From assembly GCF_000733945.1 (NCBI RefSeq), contig NZ_JPOL01000002.1, positions 3,039,001 to 3,103,000 on the forward strand: a DNA stretch of 64,000 nucleotides, written 5' to 3'. Every line of letters starts with the position of its first letter. Position 1 is the first letter of the stretch. The notes beneath the pieces are model-generated. The model searched no databases, was not told where the DNA came from, and worked only from the letters and a program-made list of their open reading frames with translations. Below, piece by piece: positions 36,820 to 45,862 of this stretch. The stretch is from Flavimarina sp. Hel_I_48. GTDB lineage: Bacteria; Bacteroidota; Bacteroidia; Flavobacteriales; Flavobacteriaceae. The position numbers and the translations under genes were made by a program.

Positions 36820-38001
36820 ATGAGTGACCAAACCTCAAAAAGATACGCACAACGCGGAGTTTCAGCAGCTAAGGAAGATGTGCACAATGCCATCAAAAAG
36901 GTAGATAAAGGCTTATTTCCAAGTGCTTTTTGCAAAATAGTTCCAGATCACCTTACGGGCAGTGAAGAACATTGCCTCATCATGCACGCAGATGGCGCAG
37001 GAACAAAATCTTCGCTGGCGTATATGTACTGGAAAGAAACTGGAGACCTATCTGTATGGAAAGGGGTCGCACAGGATGCGCTGATAATGAATATTGACGA
37101 TCTGCTATGTGTGGGCGCTACAGATAATATCCTGCTTTCTTCTACCATTGGGCGCAATAAAAACCTGATACCCGGTGAAGTGATTTCGGCAATTATCAAT
37201 GGTACCGAAGAACTTATCACAGATTTGGAAAACTTTGGCGTAAGCATAAAAAGCACCGGTGGGGAGACGGCAGATGTAGGCGATCTTGTACGCACCATTA
37301 TTGTAGATTCTACCGTTACCGCGAGGATGCGAAGGGCAGATGTGATCAATAATGCGAACATACGCCCGGGCAATGTGATCGTGGGGCTTTCTTCTTCTGG
37401 CCAGGCCACGTATGAGAAGGAATACAATGGCGGTATGGGAAGTAACGGACTTACTTCTGCAAGGCACGATGTTTTTGGAAAATATCTGGCCGAAAAATAT
37501 CCGGAAAGTTATGATGCCCTGGTGCCGGAAGAATTGGTGTATTCCGGTTCAAAAAAACTGACCGAAACGATCGAAAATTCGCCGTTAGATGCCGGTAAAC
37601 TGGTGCTTTCCCCTACAAGAACCTATGCGCCCATCATAAAAAAAATACTGGAAAACGTAGATCGTTCCGCCATTTGCGGGATGGTGCACTGTAGTGGGGG
37701 CGCGCAGACTAAAATTTTACATTTTGTTGAAAAACTACACATAATCAAAGACAATCTCTTTGAGTTGCCGCCGTTATTCAATCTTATTCAGCAGGAAAGC
37801 GATACGAGCTGGAAGGAGATGTACCAGGTTTTTAATATGGGTCACCGTATGGAACTTTATGTTGATGAGAACGTTGCGGAGGAGATTATTGATATATCGC
37901 ACTCCTTTAATGTGGATGCACAAATAATAGGCAGCGTAGCCGCGGCTGAATCAAAAAAATTGAGTATTTCCAGTTCTTTTGGCTCCTTTGAATACCATTA
38001 A
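36820..38001 (+). CDS. purM: Phosphoribosylformylglycinamidine cyclo-ligase (AIR synthase)
   Basis: 393 residues. N-terminal YAQRGVS, then the substrate/ATP loop (HADGAGTKSSLAY) and D-D-L-L-C-V-G-A. The STGGETADVGDLVR segment marks PurM rather than PurL/SelD. It closes the imidazole ring to give AIR in purine synthesis. It is longer than the 345-residue E. coli enzyme but normal for Bacteroidota. The DUF3078 gene follows after 18 bp. Confidence 0.93.
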   Translation: MSDQTSKRYAQRGVSAAKEDVHNAIKKVDKGLFPSAFCKIVPDHLTGSEEHCLIMHADGAGTKSSLAYMYWKETGDLSVWKGVAQDALIMNIDDLLCVGATDNILLSSTIGRNKNLIPGEVISAIINGTEELITDLENFGVSIKSTGGETADVGDLVRTIIVDSTVTARMRRADVINNANIRPGNVIVGLSSSGQATYEKEYNGGMGSNGLTSARHDVFGKYLAEKYPESYDALVPEELVYSGSKKLTETIENSPLDAGKLVLSPTRTYAPIIKKILENVDRSAICGMVHCSGGAQTKILHFVEKLHIIKDNLFELPPLFNLIQQESDTSWKEMYQVFNMGHRMELYVDENVAEEIIDISHSFNVDAQIIGSVAAAESKKLSISSSFGSFEYH

Positions 38002-38019
38002 CGATTTAAATAGATTGCC

Positions 38020-39018
38020 TTGAAGTCTTACCACATTTTGATTGTTTTTCTGTTCATTACCATAAATCAAATAAATGCCCAGCAGGTTTTGGTGCATTTT
38101 GGGCTGGATGGCAGGGAGCTTACTGGTATGGTTAATGCTAAAAAAGCCCGTGATGAAAGGGCCTCACGATGGACGGAGAAAAATGTTATAGGCATTGACC
38201 TCAGTGAAGTTGCCTTTGTAAACTGGAATGCGGGAGGTAGTAACTCCATCTCTGGCCTTGCGGAAATGAACATAGTCAGAAATTATGCTGATGGTAAAAA
38301 CAACTGGCGCAACAGTTTAAGGGCGCGATATGGTGTTAATAGTCAGCAGGGACAGGAAGTGCGCAAGACTGATGACCAACTGGAATTAAAGTCAGAATAT
38401 GGTTACCGAAGGGATACAATATCCAACTGGTTTTATTCGGCGCGTTTTAGTTTCAACACGCAATTTACTAACGGTTATAATTATCCCAATACAGAAAGCA
38501 CCATATCACAATTCATGGCCCCCGCGTATATCTTCACCGGGGTAGGTTTTGAGTACGGTAAGCGTATTGAGAATCTTTCATTGTATGCATCGCCACTTAC
38601 TTATAGATCCACTTTCGTACTTGATCAGGAGCTTGCAAACCGTGGTGCTTTCGGGGTAACCGAGGCAATTCGGGATGCTGACGGCACGATCATAAAGGAG
38701 GGTGAAAATGTGCGTAGTGAATTGGGTATTCTTTTATCTGGGTCCTATAGTACAGATATTATGGAAAATGTGCGCCTTATCAACGACCTGCGACTTTATA
38801 CAGATTACCTTAACAGTTTTGGGAATGTGGATGTGGACTGGGAACTCAACTTCAATTTTAAGGTCAACACCTTTGTAGTGGCAAAATTAGGTTCCCATCT
38901 TAAGTATGATAATGATATCAAGCTCAGTGAGACCAACGCTGACGGTAAAGAAGAAGTGTTGGGAGCGCGTACACAATGGAAACAACAACTAGGTGTAGGT
39001 GTTATAGTAGACTTCTAA
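38020..39018 (+). CDS. DUF3078 family outer-membrane-associated protein
   Basis: 332 residues from a TTG at 38020. Signal peptide ends INQINAQ. The body is beta-rich with alternating aromatic strands (NVIGIDLSEVAFVNWNAGGSN, then many R/Y/W pairs) and ends in an aromatic residue (VIVDF), consistent with an outer-membrane barrel. The family is common in Bacteroidota and of unknown function. Confidence 0.8.
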   Translation: MKSYHILIVFLFITINQINAQQVLVHFGLDGRELTGMVNAKKARDERASRWTEKNVIGIDLSEVAFVNWNAGGSNSISGLAEMNIVRNYADGKNNWRNSLRARYGVNSQQGQEVRKTDDQLELKSEYGYRRDTISNWFYSARFSFNTQFTNGYNYPNTESTISQFMAPAYIFTGVGFEYGKRIENLSLYASPLTYRSTFVLDQELANRGAFGVTEAIRDADGTIIKEGENVRSELGILLSGSYSTDIMENVRLINDLRLYTDYLNSFGNVDVDWELNFNFKVNTFVVAKLGSHLKYDNDIKLSETNADGKEEVLGARTQWKQQLGVGVIVDF

Positions 39019-39195
39019 GTATACAAAACCTGACGAGAATAAAGTTTATTTTCTTCCTTATTCTATTTTTCTAAACAAAATCAACTATCATCAAGGTGAA
39101 GATGTTGCCATTTCAATATGCTCAATTATTATAGCCTCAGAAATCACTAAGATTTATTTAAGAGGAAAAAGCCAATTAGTTAAAAATATTTTGAT

Positions 39196-39203
39196 TATTT
39201 TTG
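39196..39203 (+). promoter_or_regulatory. Putative -7 element upstream of the multi-helix membrane protein
   Basis: TATTTTTG matches TAnnTTTG, 35 bp before the ATG. The rest of the 220-bp gap after the DUF3078 gene holds nothing recognisable. Confidence 0.42.
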
Positions 39204-39238
39204 AATTTCACAGATGAAATGCATAAAATATCGTCAAA

Positions 39239-39979
39239 ATGCAATTACGAATAATTTCAAAGAAAAATTGGGTATTTACGATTATAGTATCTGTCCTTCT
39301 TTTTATTAATCTATCATTCGTTCTTTTTGCTGATTTGCAGAGTAGTAGATTGGCACGATTAGTCACCGTAGCGTTTTTGTTTATTTTTTACCTTTCCAGA
39401 AAACAGTATAAGAACTCGTGGGTAAAAGCTGCCTTGATTTTTTTCCTGATTCATGAAATTTTCTTTCAATTTTACGAATACTCCATAGGTTTGAAAGGGT
39501 ACGTGATCGTAGGCTGCCTTGCATATATGATGGTTATTGTAGAATGTTTCCGTAAATTCAGTATCCGCTTTTTTAATACTTCATTTGTTATTTTAGGTGC
39601 ACTCCTGCTCATAGTTAATATGTACATGCTTTATTCGGCTATTGAAATACTTAACCTTGTGTTTAGGGATTCCTTAGATATAGCACTTTATTATCTGTAT
39701 GGCTCTTTCATGATGATCATGGCGGTTATTGCCGTCGCGTACAATACGAAGTACTACAGTACACGGTCTTTACGGTACACGTTACTCGTATTTTGTTTTC
39801 TATTTTCTGATGTATCCGCTCTTTTCGCGTATTACTTTGATTTTGAGTTGTGCTATATGTTTTCACTGGTGTTTTTTATTTTAGCACTCTCCATATTTGT
39901 TACCTATGGGCTTAATTATGAAATTGAAAGAGAAGAAAACTATCAGTATGAGATGATCCATAGTAACGAGTTCAGGTAA
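39239..39979 (+). CDS. Multi-pass membrane protein, unknown function
   Basis: 246 residues with about seven to eight hydrophobic helices spread over nearly the whole length and a short charged C-terminal tail (EIEREENYQYEMIHSNE). The helix count and size recall YhhN/TMEM86 lysoplasmalogenases, but I see no diagnostic motif. Stands alone with its own candidate promoter. Confidence 0.7.
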   Translation: MQLRIISKKNWVFTIIVSVLLFINLSFVLFADLQSSRLARLVTVAFLFIFYLSRKQYKNSWVKAALIFFLIHEIFFQFYEYSIGLKGYVIVGCLAYMMVIVECFRKFSIRFFNTSFVILGALLLIVNMYMLYSAIEILNLVFRDSLDIALYYLYGSFMMIMAVIAVAYNTKYYSTRSLRYTLLVFCFLFSDVSALFAYYFDFELCYMFSLVFFILALSIFVTYGLNYEIEREENYQYEMIHSNEFR

Positions 39980-40058
39980 CTTAAAATACAAATTACCAGG
40001 TTGAAGTAAAAGCCAATTATTGTCCCAACTGTTTCTTTTTACAGCTTAGAATCTATGA

Positions 40059-40553
40059 TTACACGCGTTCTAATTCTTTAAAATTTTTGTTTATGAAGTC
40101 TAGTTTAGGGACGATATAGCGCTGGCAGAACGGCGCTTCTTTATTTTTCTCATAGTATTGTCTCAAGCTCATTCGGCTGGGTTCAAATTCACTAAAGGGC
40201 AACGCGCGGGTTATTAGTGTGGATTCAAAATTTTTCTGTAGTTCATCGATTATTTTTTCGACTTCCTCAATTTCCGACTTTTCATAGCTATAGACAGCTG
40301 ATCTGTATTTCTTTCTGAAAGAATGTGCCGATGCGGATGCATGGGTATGCAGGTGAACATATATCAGATCCTTTAGGCTAATTTCGTTGAGATTGTAATG
40401 CACCAGGACCCCTTCGGAAAATGAATCGTTTTCATTTGTAGATGCTATATAACCCTGCTCTACATTTATCACGCCTTTCAGGGCATTAAAGACAGCTTCT
40501 GTACACCAGTGACAACCGCCTCCCATTCCTACTTTCCCTATATTTCCTTTCAT
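40059..40553 (-). CDS. msrA: Peptide-methionine (S)-S-oxide reductase
   Basis: 164 residues. The catalytic cysteine lies in G-G-G-C-H-W-C-T-E-A-V-F, where the canonical MsrA motif is GCFWG; the His and second Cys are a Bacteroidota variant. V-x-x-G-Y-I-A-S and the H-x-H segment are also present. It repairs S-methionine sulfoxide. No MsrB is adjacent. Confidence 0.88.
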   Translation of the reverse strand: MKGNIGKVGMGGGCHWCTEAVFNALKGVINVEQGYIASTNENDSFSEGVLVHYNLNEISLKDLIYVHLHTHASASAHSFRKKYRSAVYSYEKSEIEEVEKIIDELQKNFESTLITRALPFSEFEPSRMSLRQYYEKNKEAPFCQRYIVPKLDFINKNFKELERV

Positions 40554-40864
40554 TTTTTGATAGATTAAGCTGTTCTAGTCGTATTGAGGTAACGTTATTA
40601 TCGTTTTTCGGCACGATATTTTCTGCTTTTGAAATAATAAAAACGGGTATTTTAACCTGAAAACCGGCTTTTTAAGGTATTTATTACGTAAAAAATTGAT
40701 TGTATATTGATGTTTACGGTATAAATTCTTTTTTATTATATTAAGATGCACTACTAAAAATAGGTATTTATAAACCCTGATTTTGAGTTGAAGTTCTGCT
40801 GGTTTGTTCAACTTTATTGATTTGAGGATGAATTCATTCCTTGATTGCAGCAACATGTAATGTT
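40554..40864. other. Non-coding gap between msrA and the FGE-type gene
   Basis: A/T-rich 311-bp divergent gap. A 93-codon minus-strand frame (40575-40856) is Lys/Leu/Ile-rich with no domain and looks like a chance ORF. No TAnnTTTG element or strong hairpin is evident. Confidence 0.5.
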
Positions 40865-41992
40865 ATGAAATCTAGAACGTATTTTAAGAAAAATTCAATG
40901 CTCTTTATGGGACTCACCCTGGTGGGCATTTTATACTCTTGCAAAGATAAAGAAGCCGAAAAAACTGCTATAAGCAAGATGGAAGTTTCAGATACTTCAA
41001 CATTACTGGTAGAGCAACCGGAGGAGATTTTAAAACCTAGCGGGATGGTATGGGTTTCTGGGGTTCACTTTACAATGGGGGCTCAACATGATGATAAACA
41101 GGCCCTTCCCAGAGAGAAGCCAGCACATCCCGTGGCTGTTGATGGTTTTTTTATAGATAAAACAGAAGTCACCAATGCAGAATTCAGGGAATTCATAGAA
41201 GCAACGGGATATGTGACCCTTGCTGAGGAACCCATAGATTGGGACGAGATTAAATCCCAATTGCCGCCCGGTACCCCACGCCCGGCAGATAGCATACTTC
41301 AACCGGGATCCCTCATCTTTAATGATGCGATCGCTGATGTATATGGCATGAGTGATTATTCCCAATGGTGGAAGTGGAAACGTGGTGCCAACTGGCGCCA
41401 TCCATCTGGGCCGCATTCTTCCATAGAAGGAAAAGATGATCATCCAGTTGTTCACATTGCCTACCGGGATGCACTTGCTTTTTGCGAATGGGCAAATCGC
41501 GGGTTACCGTCTGAGGCACAATGGGAGGCCGCGGCTCATGGTAAATTGAATGGTGGAATCTACACCTGGGGAAATGATACTCAAATGATCAATGATAAAG
41601 CGAATATTTGGCAGGGCGAATTCCCCGTAAAAAATCTGGCTTCAGATGGATTTGATGGGATAGCTCCTACGGCATCATTTTCTTCTAATTCGCTGGGAAT
41701 TTATGATATGGCAGGCAATGTATGGGAATGGACGCAAGATTGGTTTGATGTAAATTATTATGTCAGGGCATTAGGGAAAGGTGAACTTAGAAATCCCAAA
41801 GGACCGTCTAAATCATATAATCCCGAATCTCCTTATAGTCGGGAGAGGGTAATCAAAGGAGGTTCCTTTTTATGCTCCGCTTCCTATTGCAGTAGTTACC
41901 GTATTTCGGCCAGGATGGGAAATACTATGGATTCTGCTACTGATCATACAGGTTTTAGGACCGTGGCAACGGTAGAAATGCTTACGGACTAA
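40865..41992 (+). CDS. Formylglycine-generating enzyme (SUMF1/FGE) family lipoprotein with intact active-site cysteines
   Basis: 375 residues from the ATG at 40865; a TTG at 40841 is open but adds nothing. Lipobox ILYSC (Cys26). The FGE domain spans about 58-372: MVWVSGVHFTMG, KTEVTNAEF, the long insertion NWRHPSGPHSS, GNVWEWTQDW, and GGSFLCSASYCSSYR. Cys337 and Cys342 align with the two catalytic copper-binding cysteines of human SUMF1, so this should be a true Cys-to-formylglycine oxidase. Its sulfatase clients are not in the window, and lipid tethering would place it outside the cytoplasm. Confidence 0.88.
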   Translation: MKSRTYFKKNSMLFMGLTLVGILYSCKDKEAEKTAISKMEVSDTSTLLVEQPEEILKPSGMVWVSGVHFTMGAQHDDKQALPREKPAHPVAVDGFFIDKTEVTNAEFREFIEATGYVTLAEEPIDWDEIKSQLPPGTPRPADSILQPGSLIFNDAIADVYGMSDYSQWWKWKRGANWRHPSGPHSSIEGKDDHPVVHIAYRDALAFCEWANRGLPSEAQWEAAAHGKLNGGIYTWGNDTQMINDKANIWQGEFPVKNLASDGFDGIAPTASFSSNSLGIYDMAGNVWEWTQDWFDVNYYVRALGKGELRNPKGPSKSYNPESPYSRERVIKGGSFLCSASYCSSYRISARMGNTMDSATDHTGFRTVATVEMLTD

Positions 41993-42167
41993 GTCGGTTT
42001 TTACGCTTCCGCAGTACTTTTTTTCTTCTGGAATATTATCAAGATTAAACGTAGTAAGAAATAATTTTTAATTCTTTCAATAGCATAGATCTAATCATCC
42101 CAATAAAATCTACCCATTTTCGATCAAAAATGATCAAAAACAACCAATAAATTGACTCTAAACCTAT

Positions 42168-43661
42168 TTAATTGGGTTTTCTAAAATTTGACGGAAACGA
42201 ATCCGGTATAAAATCCCATAGATACGGTAACAAATAATAGGTCATCATAGTGAGCAGCAGTATAGAAATAATGTTCATCCATACGCCGGTTTTAACCATG
42301 TCTGGAATACGCAGGTAGCCAGAACCAAAAACAATAGCATTTGGCGGCGTGGCCACCGGAAGCATAAATGCACAGGATGCTGCAACCGTAACGCCTACCA
42401 TTAAAATATAGGGATGAGTATTAAAAATAAGGGCAACCGGTACGATAACCGGTAGCAGCATGGCCGTTGTTGCAAGGTTTGACGTTATTTCGGTTAAAAA
42501 ATTTACTGCGGCAATTAAGATAAAAAGCAGTAGGATCAAGCTTATATTTTCAATAGAAGTGAGCTGCATGCCTATCCATTCCGCAAGGCCAGTTTCAGAA
42601 AAAGCACTTGCAAGAGCTAGTCCGCCACCATAAAGCAACAATATTCCCCAGGGGAGCTTTACCGCCTCTTCCCAGTGAAGCAGCATTCCTTTTTCATCCT
42701 TTTTAGAGGGGATTAGAAATAGAACGAGCGCAAAAAATACCGCAATGATGGTATCATCTATTTCCGGAAACAAAGGTTGTAGCAAATATGCCCTAAACAT
42801 CCAGCAAAAAGCTGTGGCTGCAAAAACAACAAGGACGATACGCTCTTCCCTGCTCATTTTTCCCAGGGACGTTATAAGTCGGTTTATTTCCTCCCGTCCT
42901 CCCGGAAACTGCTTGGGCATTGCAAGATCGTTGCCTTTAGAAAACGCGAAATGTGTAAGATATAAATAGCAGATAGCAAGTAAGAGTGCAGAAACGGGAA
43001 GGCCAAATTTCATCCACTGAATAAAACTTATTTCCACACCGTAGCTTTCTTCCAGTACTCCCGCAAGGATAAGGTTGGGTGGTGTCCCAATCAATGTAGC
43101 CATACCTCCTATGGACGCCGCGTACGCGATAGCGAGCATAAGCCCTTTTCCAAAAGTTAGGTGTTCATTGCCCTTAGAGGCGGGATTGTCCTTTAGCTGG
43201 GAAACAATTGCCATACCTATAGGCAACATCATTACGGTTGTGGCCGTATTTGAGATCCACATGGAGAGAAATGCGGTAGCTACCATAAATCCCAAAATGA
43301 TTCGGTTGACGCTCGTACCTATAAGGTTGATTATGTTTAGGGCAATTCGCCGGTGCAGGTTCCATTTTTCTATGGCGATGGCTATTAGAAAACCGCCAAC
43401 AAATAAATAGACATACTTGTGCCCGTAGCTTGCCGTAGTTATATCCAGGGGCAAGGCACCGCTCATGGGAAATAGAATAATGGGCAGCAAGGCTGTTGCT
43501 GCAATGGGCATAACCTCCATCGTCCACCATACCGCAATCCAGGCAGCACACGCCAGTGTGGACTGTGCTGCAGGAGAAAGACCCTCTGGGGCAAAAAAAT
43601 AGTTGAGGTATACAAAAAGCAATGGTCCCATTATACCGCCAATAATCTTAGTCGTCTTCAT
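42168..43661 (-). CDS. DASS/SLC13 family sodium-coupled dicarboxylate (or sulfate) symporter
   Basis: 497 residues, about twelve to fourteen helices. Both SNT sodium-site signatures are present: W-I-S-N-T-A-T-T in the N half and E-I-T-S-N-L-A-T-T in the C half. The PLDITTASYGHKYVYLF segment and later TPPNLIL/TPPNAIV pair are typical of divalent-anion:Na+ symporters. The substrate (succinate, malate, or sulfate) cannot be set from sequence. Confidence 0.9.
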   Translation of the reverse strand: MKTTKIIGGIMGPLLFVYLNYFFAPEGLSPAAQSTLACAAWIAVWWTMEVMPIAATALLPIILFPMSGALPLDITTASYGHKYVYLFVGGFLIAIAIEKWNLHRRIALNIINLIGTSVNRIILGFMVATAFLSMWISNTATTVMMLPIGMAIVSQLKDNPASKGNEHLTFGKGLMLAIAYAASIGGMATLIGTPPNLILAGVLEESYGVEISFIQWMKFGLPVSALLLAICYLYLTHFAFSKGNDLAMPKQFPGGREEINRLITSLGKMSREERIVLVVFAATAFCWMFRAYLLQPLFPEIDDTIIAVFFALVLFLIPSKKDEKGMLLHWEEAVKLPWGILLLYGGGLALASAFSETGLAEWIGMQLTSIENISLILLLFILIAAVNFLTEITSNLATTAMLLPVIVPVALIFNTHPYILMVGVTVAASCAFMLPVATPPNAIVFGSGYLRIPDMVKTGVWMNIISILLLTMMTYYLLPYLWDFIPDSFPSNFRKPN

Positions 43662-43828
43662 AGTTGTTTCTTCAATCCTATAATGTATTCATTACGAGAA
43701 TACCGTGAAATTTATAAGCGCTATTCATTTTAAAGACATTCATTTTCATCCCAAACCTACATATTTATTTCCTATGTTAGCCGAATAGTTTTATTTTGAA
43801 AAGGATCAACATAGTAAAGCAAAACTAA

Positions 43829-44362
43829 ATGATGAAAATTCTAGGTATAGGATCACGTATCAACCATGCAGAATACGGAAAAGGGGTAATTACAAATAGC
43901 ACATCTCAGGAATACTGGGTGACCTTTATAGAAAAAGGATTAGAAACCATTGATTTGGACAGTACTTTTGAAGTTATTGAAGCTACCGAAGATGCCGTAG
44001 ACACCATAAGTCTGTACGAAGTCGAAAGCTCTTTAAAAGAACTTTTAAAGCGCTATTCAGATATTTCTGAAATTGTTCCCATTGCAGATAAGTGGAAAGG
44101 CGGCACAATGAATTTAATACCTAAGGACATCAATCTATCTGCTAAAGAAATACCCGTAGACACCTTCTTTCACAAAATTGTTATGGTGCGCGACCGCATA
44201 CGGGTTATGGAGCAAAAAATCAATGCGAGCAAGAATCTTGACGATCAGGAAAAAGTTGATCTACAGCAATATTTAACCCGTATATACGGAAGTTTAACGA
44301 CTTTCAATGTTCTTTTTAAAAATAGCTCACAAAGCTTTAAAGGGGAATCTTCTAAAAAGTAA
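43829..44362 (+). CDS. Conserved flavobacterial protein with N-terminal SH3-like segment
   Basis: 177 residues (ATG at 43829, with another at 43832). The first 45 residues (ILGIGSRINHAEYGKGVI and W-V-T-F-I-E) resemble the small SH3/Tudor-like barrels at the ends of UvrD- and RecQ-type helicases. The rest is a charged helical region (KELLKRYSDI, RDRIRVMEQKI) likely to form a coiled coil. No enzyme motif is seen and no function is assigned. Convergent with rpe, with a 30-bp gap. Confidence 0.72.
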   Translation: MMKILGIGSRINHAEYGKGVITNSTSQEYWVTFIEKGLETIDLDSTFEVIEATEDAVDTISLYEVESSLKELLKRYSDISEIVPIADKWKGGTMNLIPKDINLSAKEIPVDTFFHKIVMVRDRIRVMEQKINASKNLDDQEKVDLQQYLTRIYGSLTTFNVLFKNSSQSFKGESSKK

Positions 44363-44392
44363 TAGTCGCCAATCTCAATATATTTTGAAGAT

Positions 44393-45055
44393 TTATTTAG
44401 AGCTCCTCAGTTTTAGGTTTTCAATTGTTTCCAATGGATCTTTCGATTTAAATATAAAACTGCCCGAAACAAGGACATCAGCGCCGGTTTTAAAGAGTTT
44501 TCGGGCATTTAAGTCCGTCACGCCGCCATCTATTTCTATAAGCGTTGTGGCATTTTTAGCAAGGATCAGCTCTTTGAGTTCAGCAATTTTATTATAGGTG
44601 TTCTCAATAAACGTCTGACCTCCAAAACCTGGGTTTACGCTCATTATACAAACCATATCTATCATGCCTATTACCTCGCGCAAAGCATGAACAGGTGTAT
44701 GAGGATTTAGGGCAACCCCCGTTTTTACGCCTGCCTGTTTTATGACCTGCAGGATACGATGCAAGTGGGTACATGCTTCGTAATGCACGGTAATGCTATT
44801 CGCTCCCAGTTTTGCAAAATCTTCCACAAAACGGTCTGGATCAACGATCATCAAATGAACATCAACAAACTTTTGAGTATGTCTTGTAATCGCCTCAAAA
44901 ACCGGCATTCCAAAGGAGATATTTGGAACAAATAAACCATCCATGATATCTACGTGAAACCAGTCTGCTTTGCTTCCGTTAATCATTTCAATATCGCGTT
45001 GCAGGTTTGCAAAATCTGATGCGAGTAGGGAAGGGGCAATATATTTTTGTGACAT
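44393..45055 (-). CDS. rpe: Ribulose-phosphate 3-epimerase
   Basis: 220 residues from the ATG at 45055 (MSQKYIAPSLLASDF); a 17-codon open extension upstream is not family-like. Catalytic Asp in HVDIMDGLFVPN, H-L-M-I, the SVNPGFGGQ loop, and the second catalytic Asp in EIDGGV. Interconverts ribulose-5-P and xylulose-5-P in the pentose phosphate pathway. Confidence 0.95.
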   Translation of the reverse strand: MSQKYIAPSLLASDFANLQRDIEMINGSKADWFHVDIMDGLFVPNISFGMPVFEAITRHTQKFVDVHLMIVDPDRFVEDFAKLGANSITVHYEACTHLHRILQVIKQAGVKTGVALNPHTPVHALREVIGMIDMVCIMSVNPGFGGQTFIENTYNKIAELKELILAKNATTLIEIDGGVTDLNARKLFKTGADVLVSGSFIFKSKDPLETIENLKLRSSK

Positions 45056-45070
45056 GGGTTTCGGTTTTGG

Positions 45071-45078
45071 ACAAAAAT
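45071..45078 (-). promoter_or_regulatory. Putative -7 element for rpe
   Basis: TATTTTTG on the minus strand, ending 16 bp before the rpe ATG. It lies inside the upstream open extension of the frame, which supports the 45055 start. Confidence 0.42.
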
Positions 45079-45243
45079 AGGACTTTTGAAAAAGTACATA
45101 TACCAATTTGAACTATAAATGCGGAATTTTAGAATTCTCTCTTATAATTATTCAGAATGCTAATTTATAAACTAGGATCAATGTCGCTTTGTAAGTTTTC
45201 AGGGTTTCAAAGAAAGAAATCAGCTCATTTGAATATAAAAAAT

Positions 45244-45657
45244 TTAGGGATTCATAGCTCTTAGAATTGCCTGTACCAGATGGATAGTCTTTTTTAACTC
45301 TGGTGTGTCCATTTTACTGATCATGGCAACATAATTTTTTAGATCATTAACAAGCGATGGATTGTCACATATTTTGAAACCGCTATGATAAAAGTCAAAT
45401 CCTTTGATTTCCGTATGTTGTTCCATAACTGGAATAAGGTTACGATGTCTCCAGTCATTTTTAACGCGATCGTATATCATCATTACTTTTTCCTGGTCAC
45501 CCTCCAGAAGCTGAAGAAAATTTCCCCTGTCATAAAGCAGAAAGCCAGAGATATTTAATGGATCGTTGTTCTTATGGGCAGCTTCCATTATTGCGTTTAC
45601 GTCATTATTGTTCAGATCAGGAACACCACTGCTAATATACATTACGGAATAGGGCAT
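45244..45657 (-). CDS. BLUF-domain blue-light photoreceptor
   Basis: 137 residues, a stand-alone BLUF domain of about 95 residues plus two C-terminal helices. The flavin-switch residues fall at the expected spacing: Tyr7 (VMYISS), Asn31 and Gln49 (NFLQLLEG), the same 24- and 18-residue gaps as Y21/N45/Q63 of AppA. It binds FAD and signals on blue light through protein-protein contact. No output domain is fused and no obvious partner is adjacent, so its target is unknown. Confidence 0.88.
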   Translation of the reverse strand: MPYSVMYISSGVPDLNNNDVNAIMEAAHKNNDPLNISGFLLYDRGNFLQLLEGDQEKVMMIYDRVKNDWRHRNLIPVMEQHTEIKGFDFYHSGFKICDNPSLVNDLKNYVAMISKMDTPELKKTIHLVQAILRAMNP

Positions 45658-45698
45658 AGTTGTAAAAATAGATGTTTGGGGTATTTAAAAATATGAAA

Positions 45699-45723
45699 AA
45701 TCCCCGGTAATCAGCCGAGGATT
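45699..45723 (-). terminator. Terminator downstream of rpoD and the small ORF
   Basis: AATCCCCGG (45699-45707) pairs with CCGAGGATT (45715-45723) with one C-A mismatch and a 7-nt loop. On the minus strand it is followed by a T5 run. It lies 26 bp after the stop of the 37-codon ORF. Confidence 0.7.
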
Positions 45724-45748
45724 CATTCATCAATCAAAAAACAAACAG

Positions 45749-45862
45749 TTATGATGAACTGTTGTCGTCTTGGATATTATTAATAAATCTATGTATTTGT
45801 TTTTCGATGTCAAGATATAAAAAGCTCTTTTTAAGTAGATGTTTTTTAACTTTTATTGGCAT
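45749..45862 (-). CDS. Candidate 37-residue small protein overlapping the rpoD stop
   Basis: An ATG at 45862 shares one base with the rpoD TAA (TAATG) and opens 37 codons ([14 protein letters not shown]... to DDNSSS) before TAA at 45751-45749. A terminator hairpin follows 26 bp later, so the ORF fits between rpoD and the end of its transcript. The first half is basic and amphipathic, the last seven residues acidic/Ser-rich. No homologue recognised; it could be chance, but the position suggests translational coupling to rpoD. Confidence 0.4.
   Translation of the reverse strand: MPIKVKKHLLKKSFLYLDIEKQIHRFINNIQDDNSSS

Noticed and set aside
39239..39979. Lysoplasmalogenase (YhhN) assignment
   Set aside because: Only the helix count and length fit; no diagnostic conserved residues could be identified.
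40575..40856. 93-codon minus-strand ORF in the msrA-FGE gap
   Set aside because: Lys/Leu/Ile-rich translation of A/T-rich DNA, no domain, no promoter element, and overlaps the 5' region of the FGE gene.
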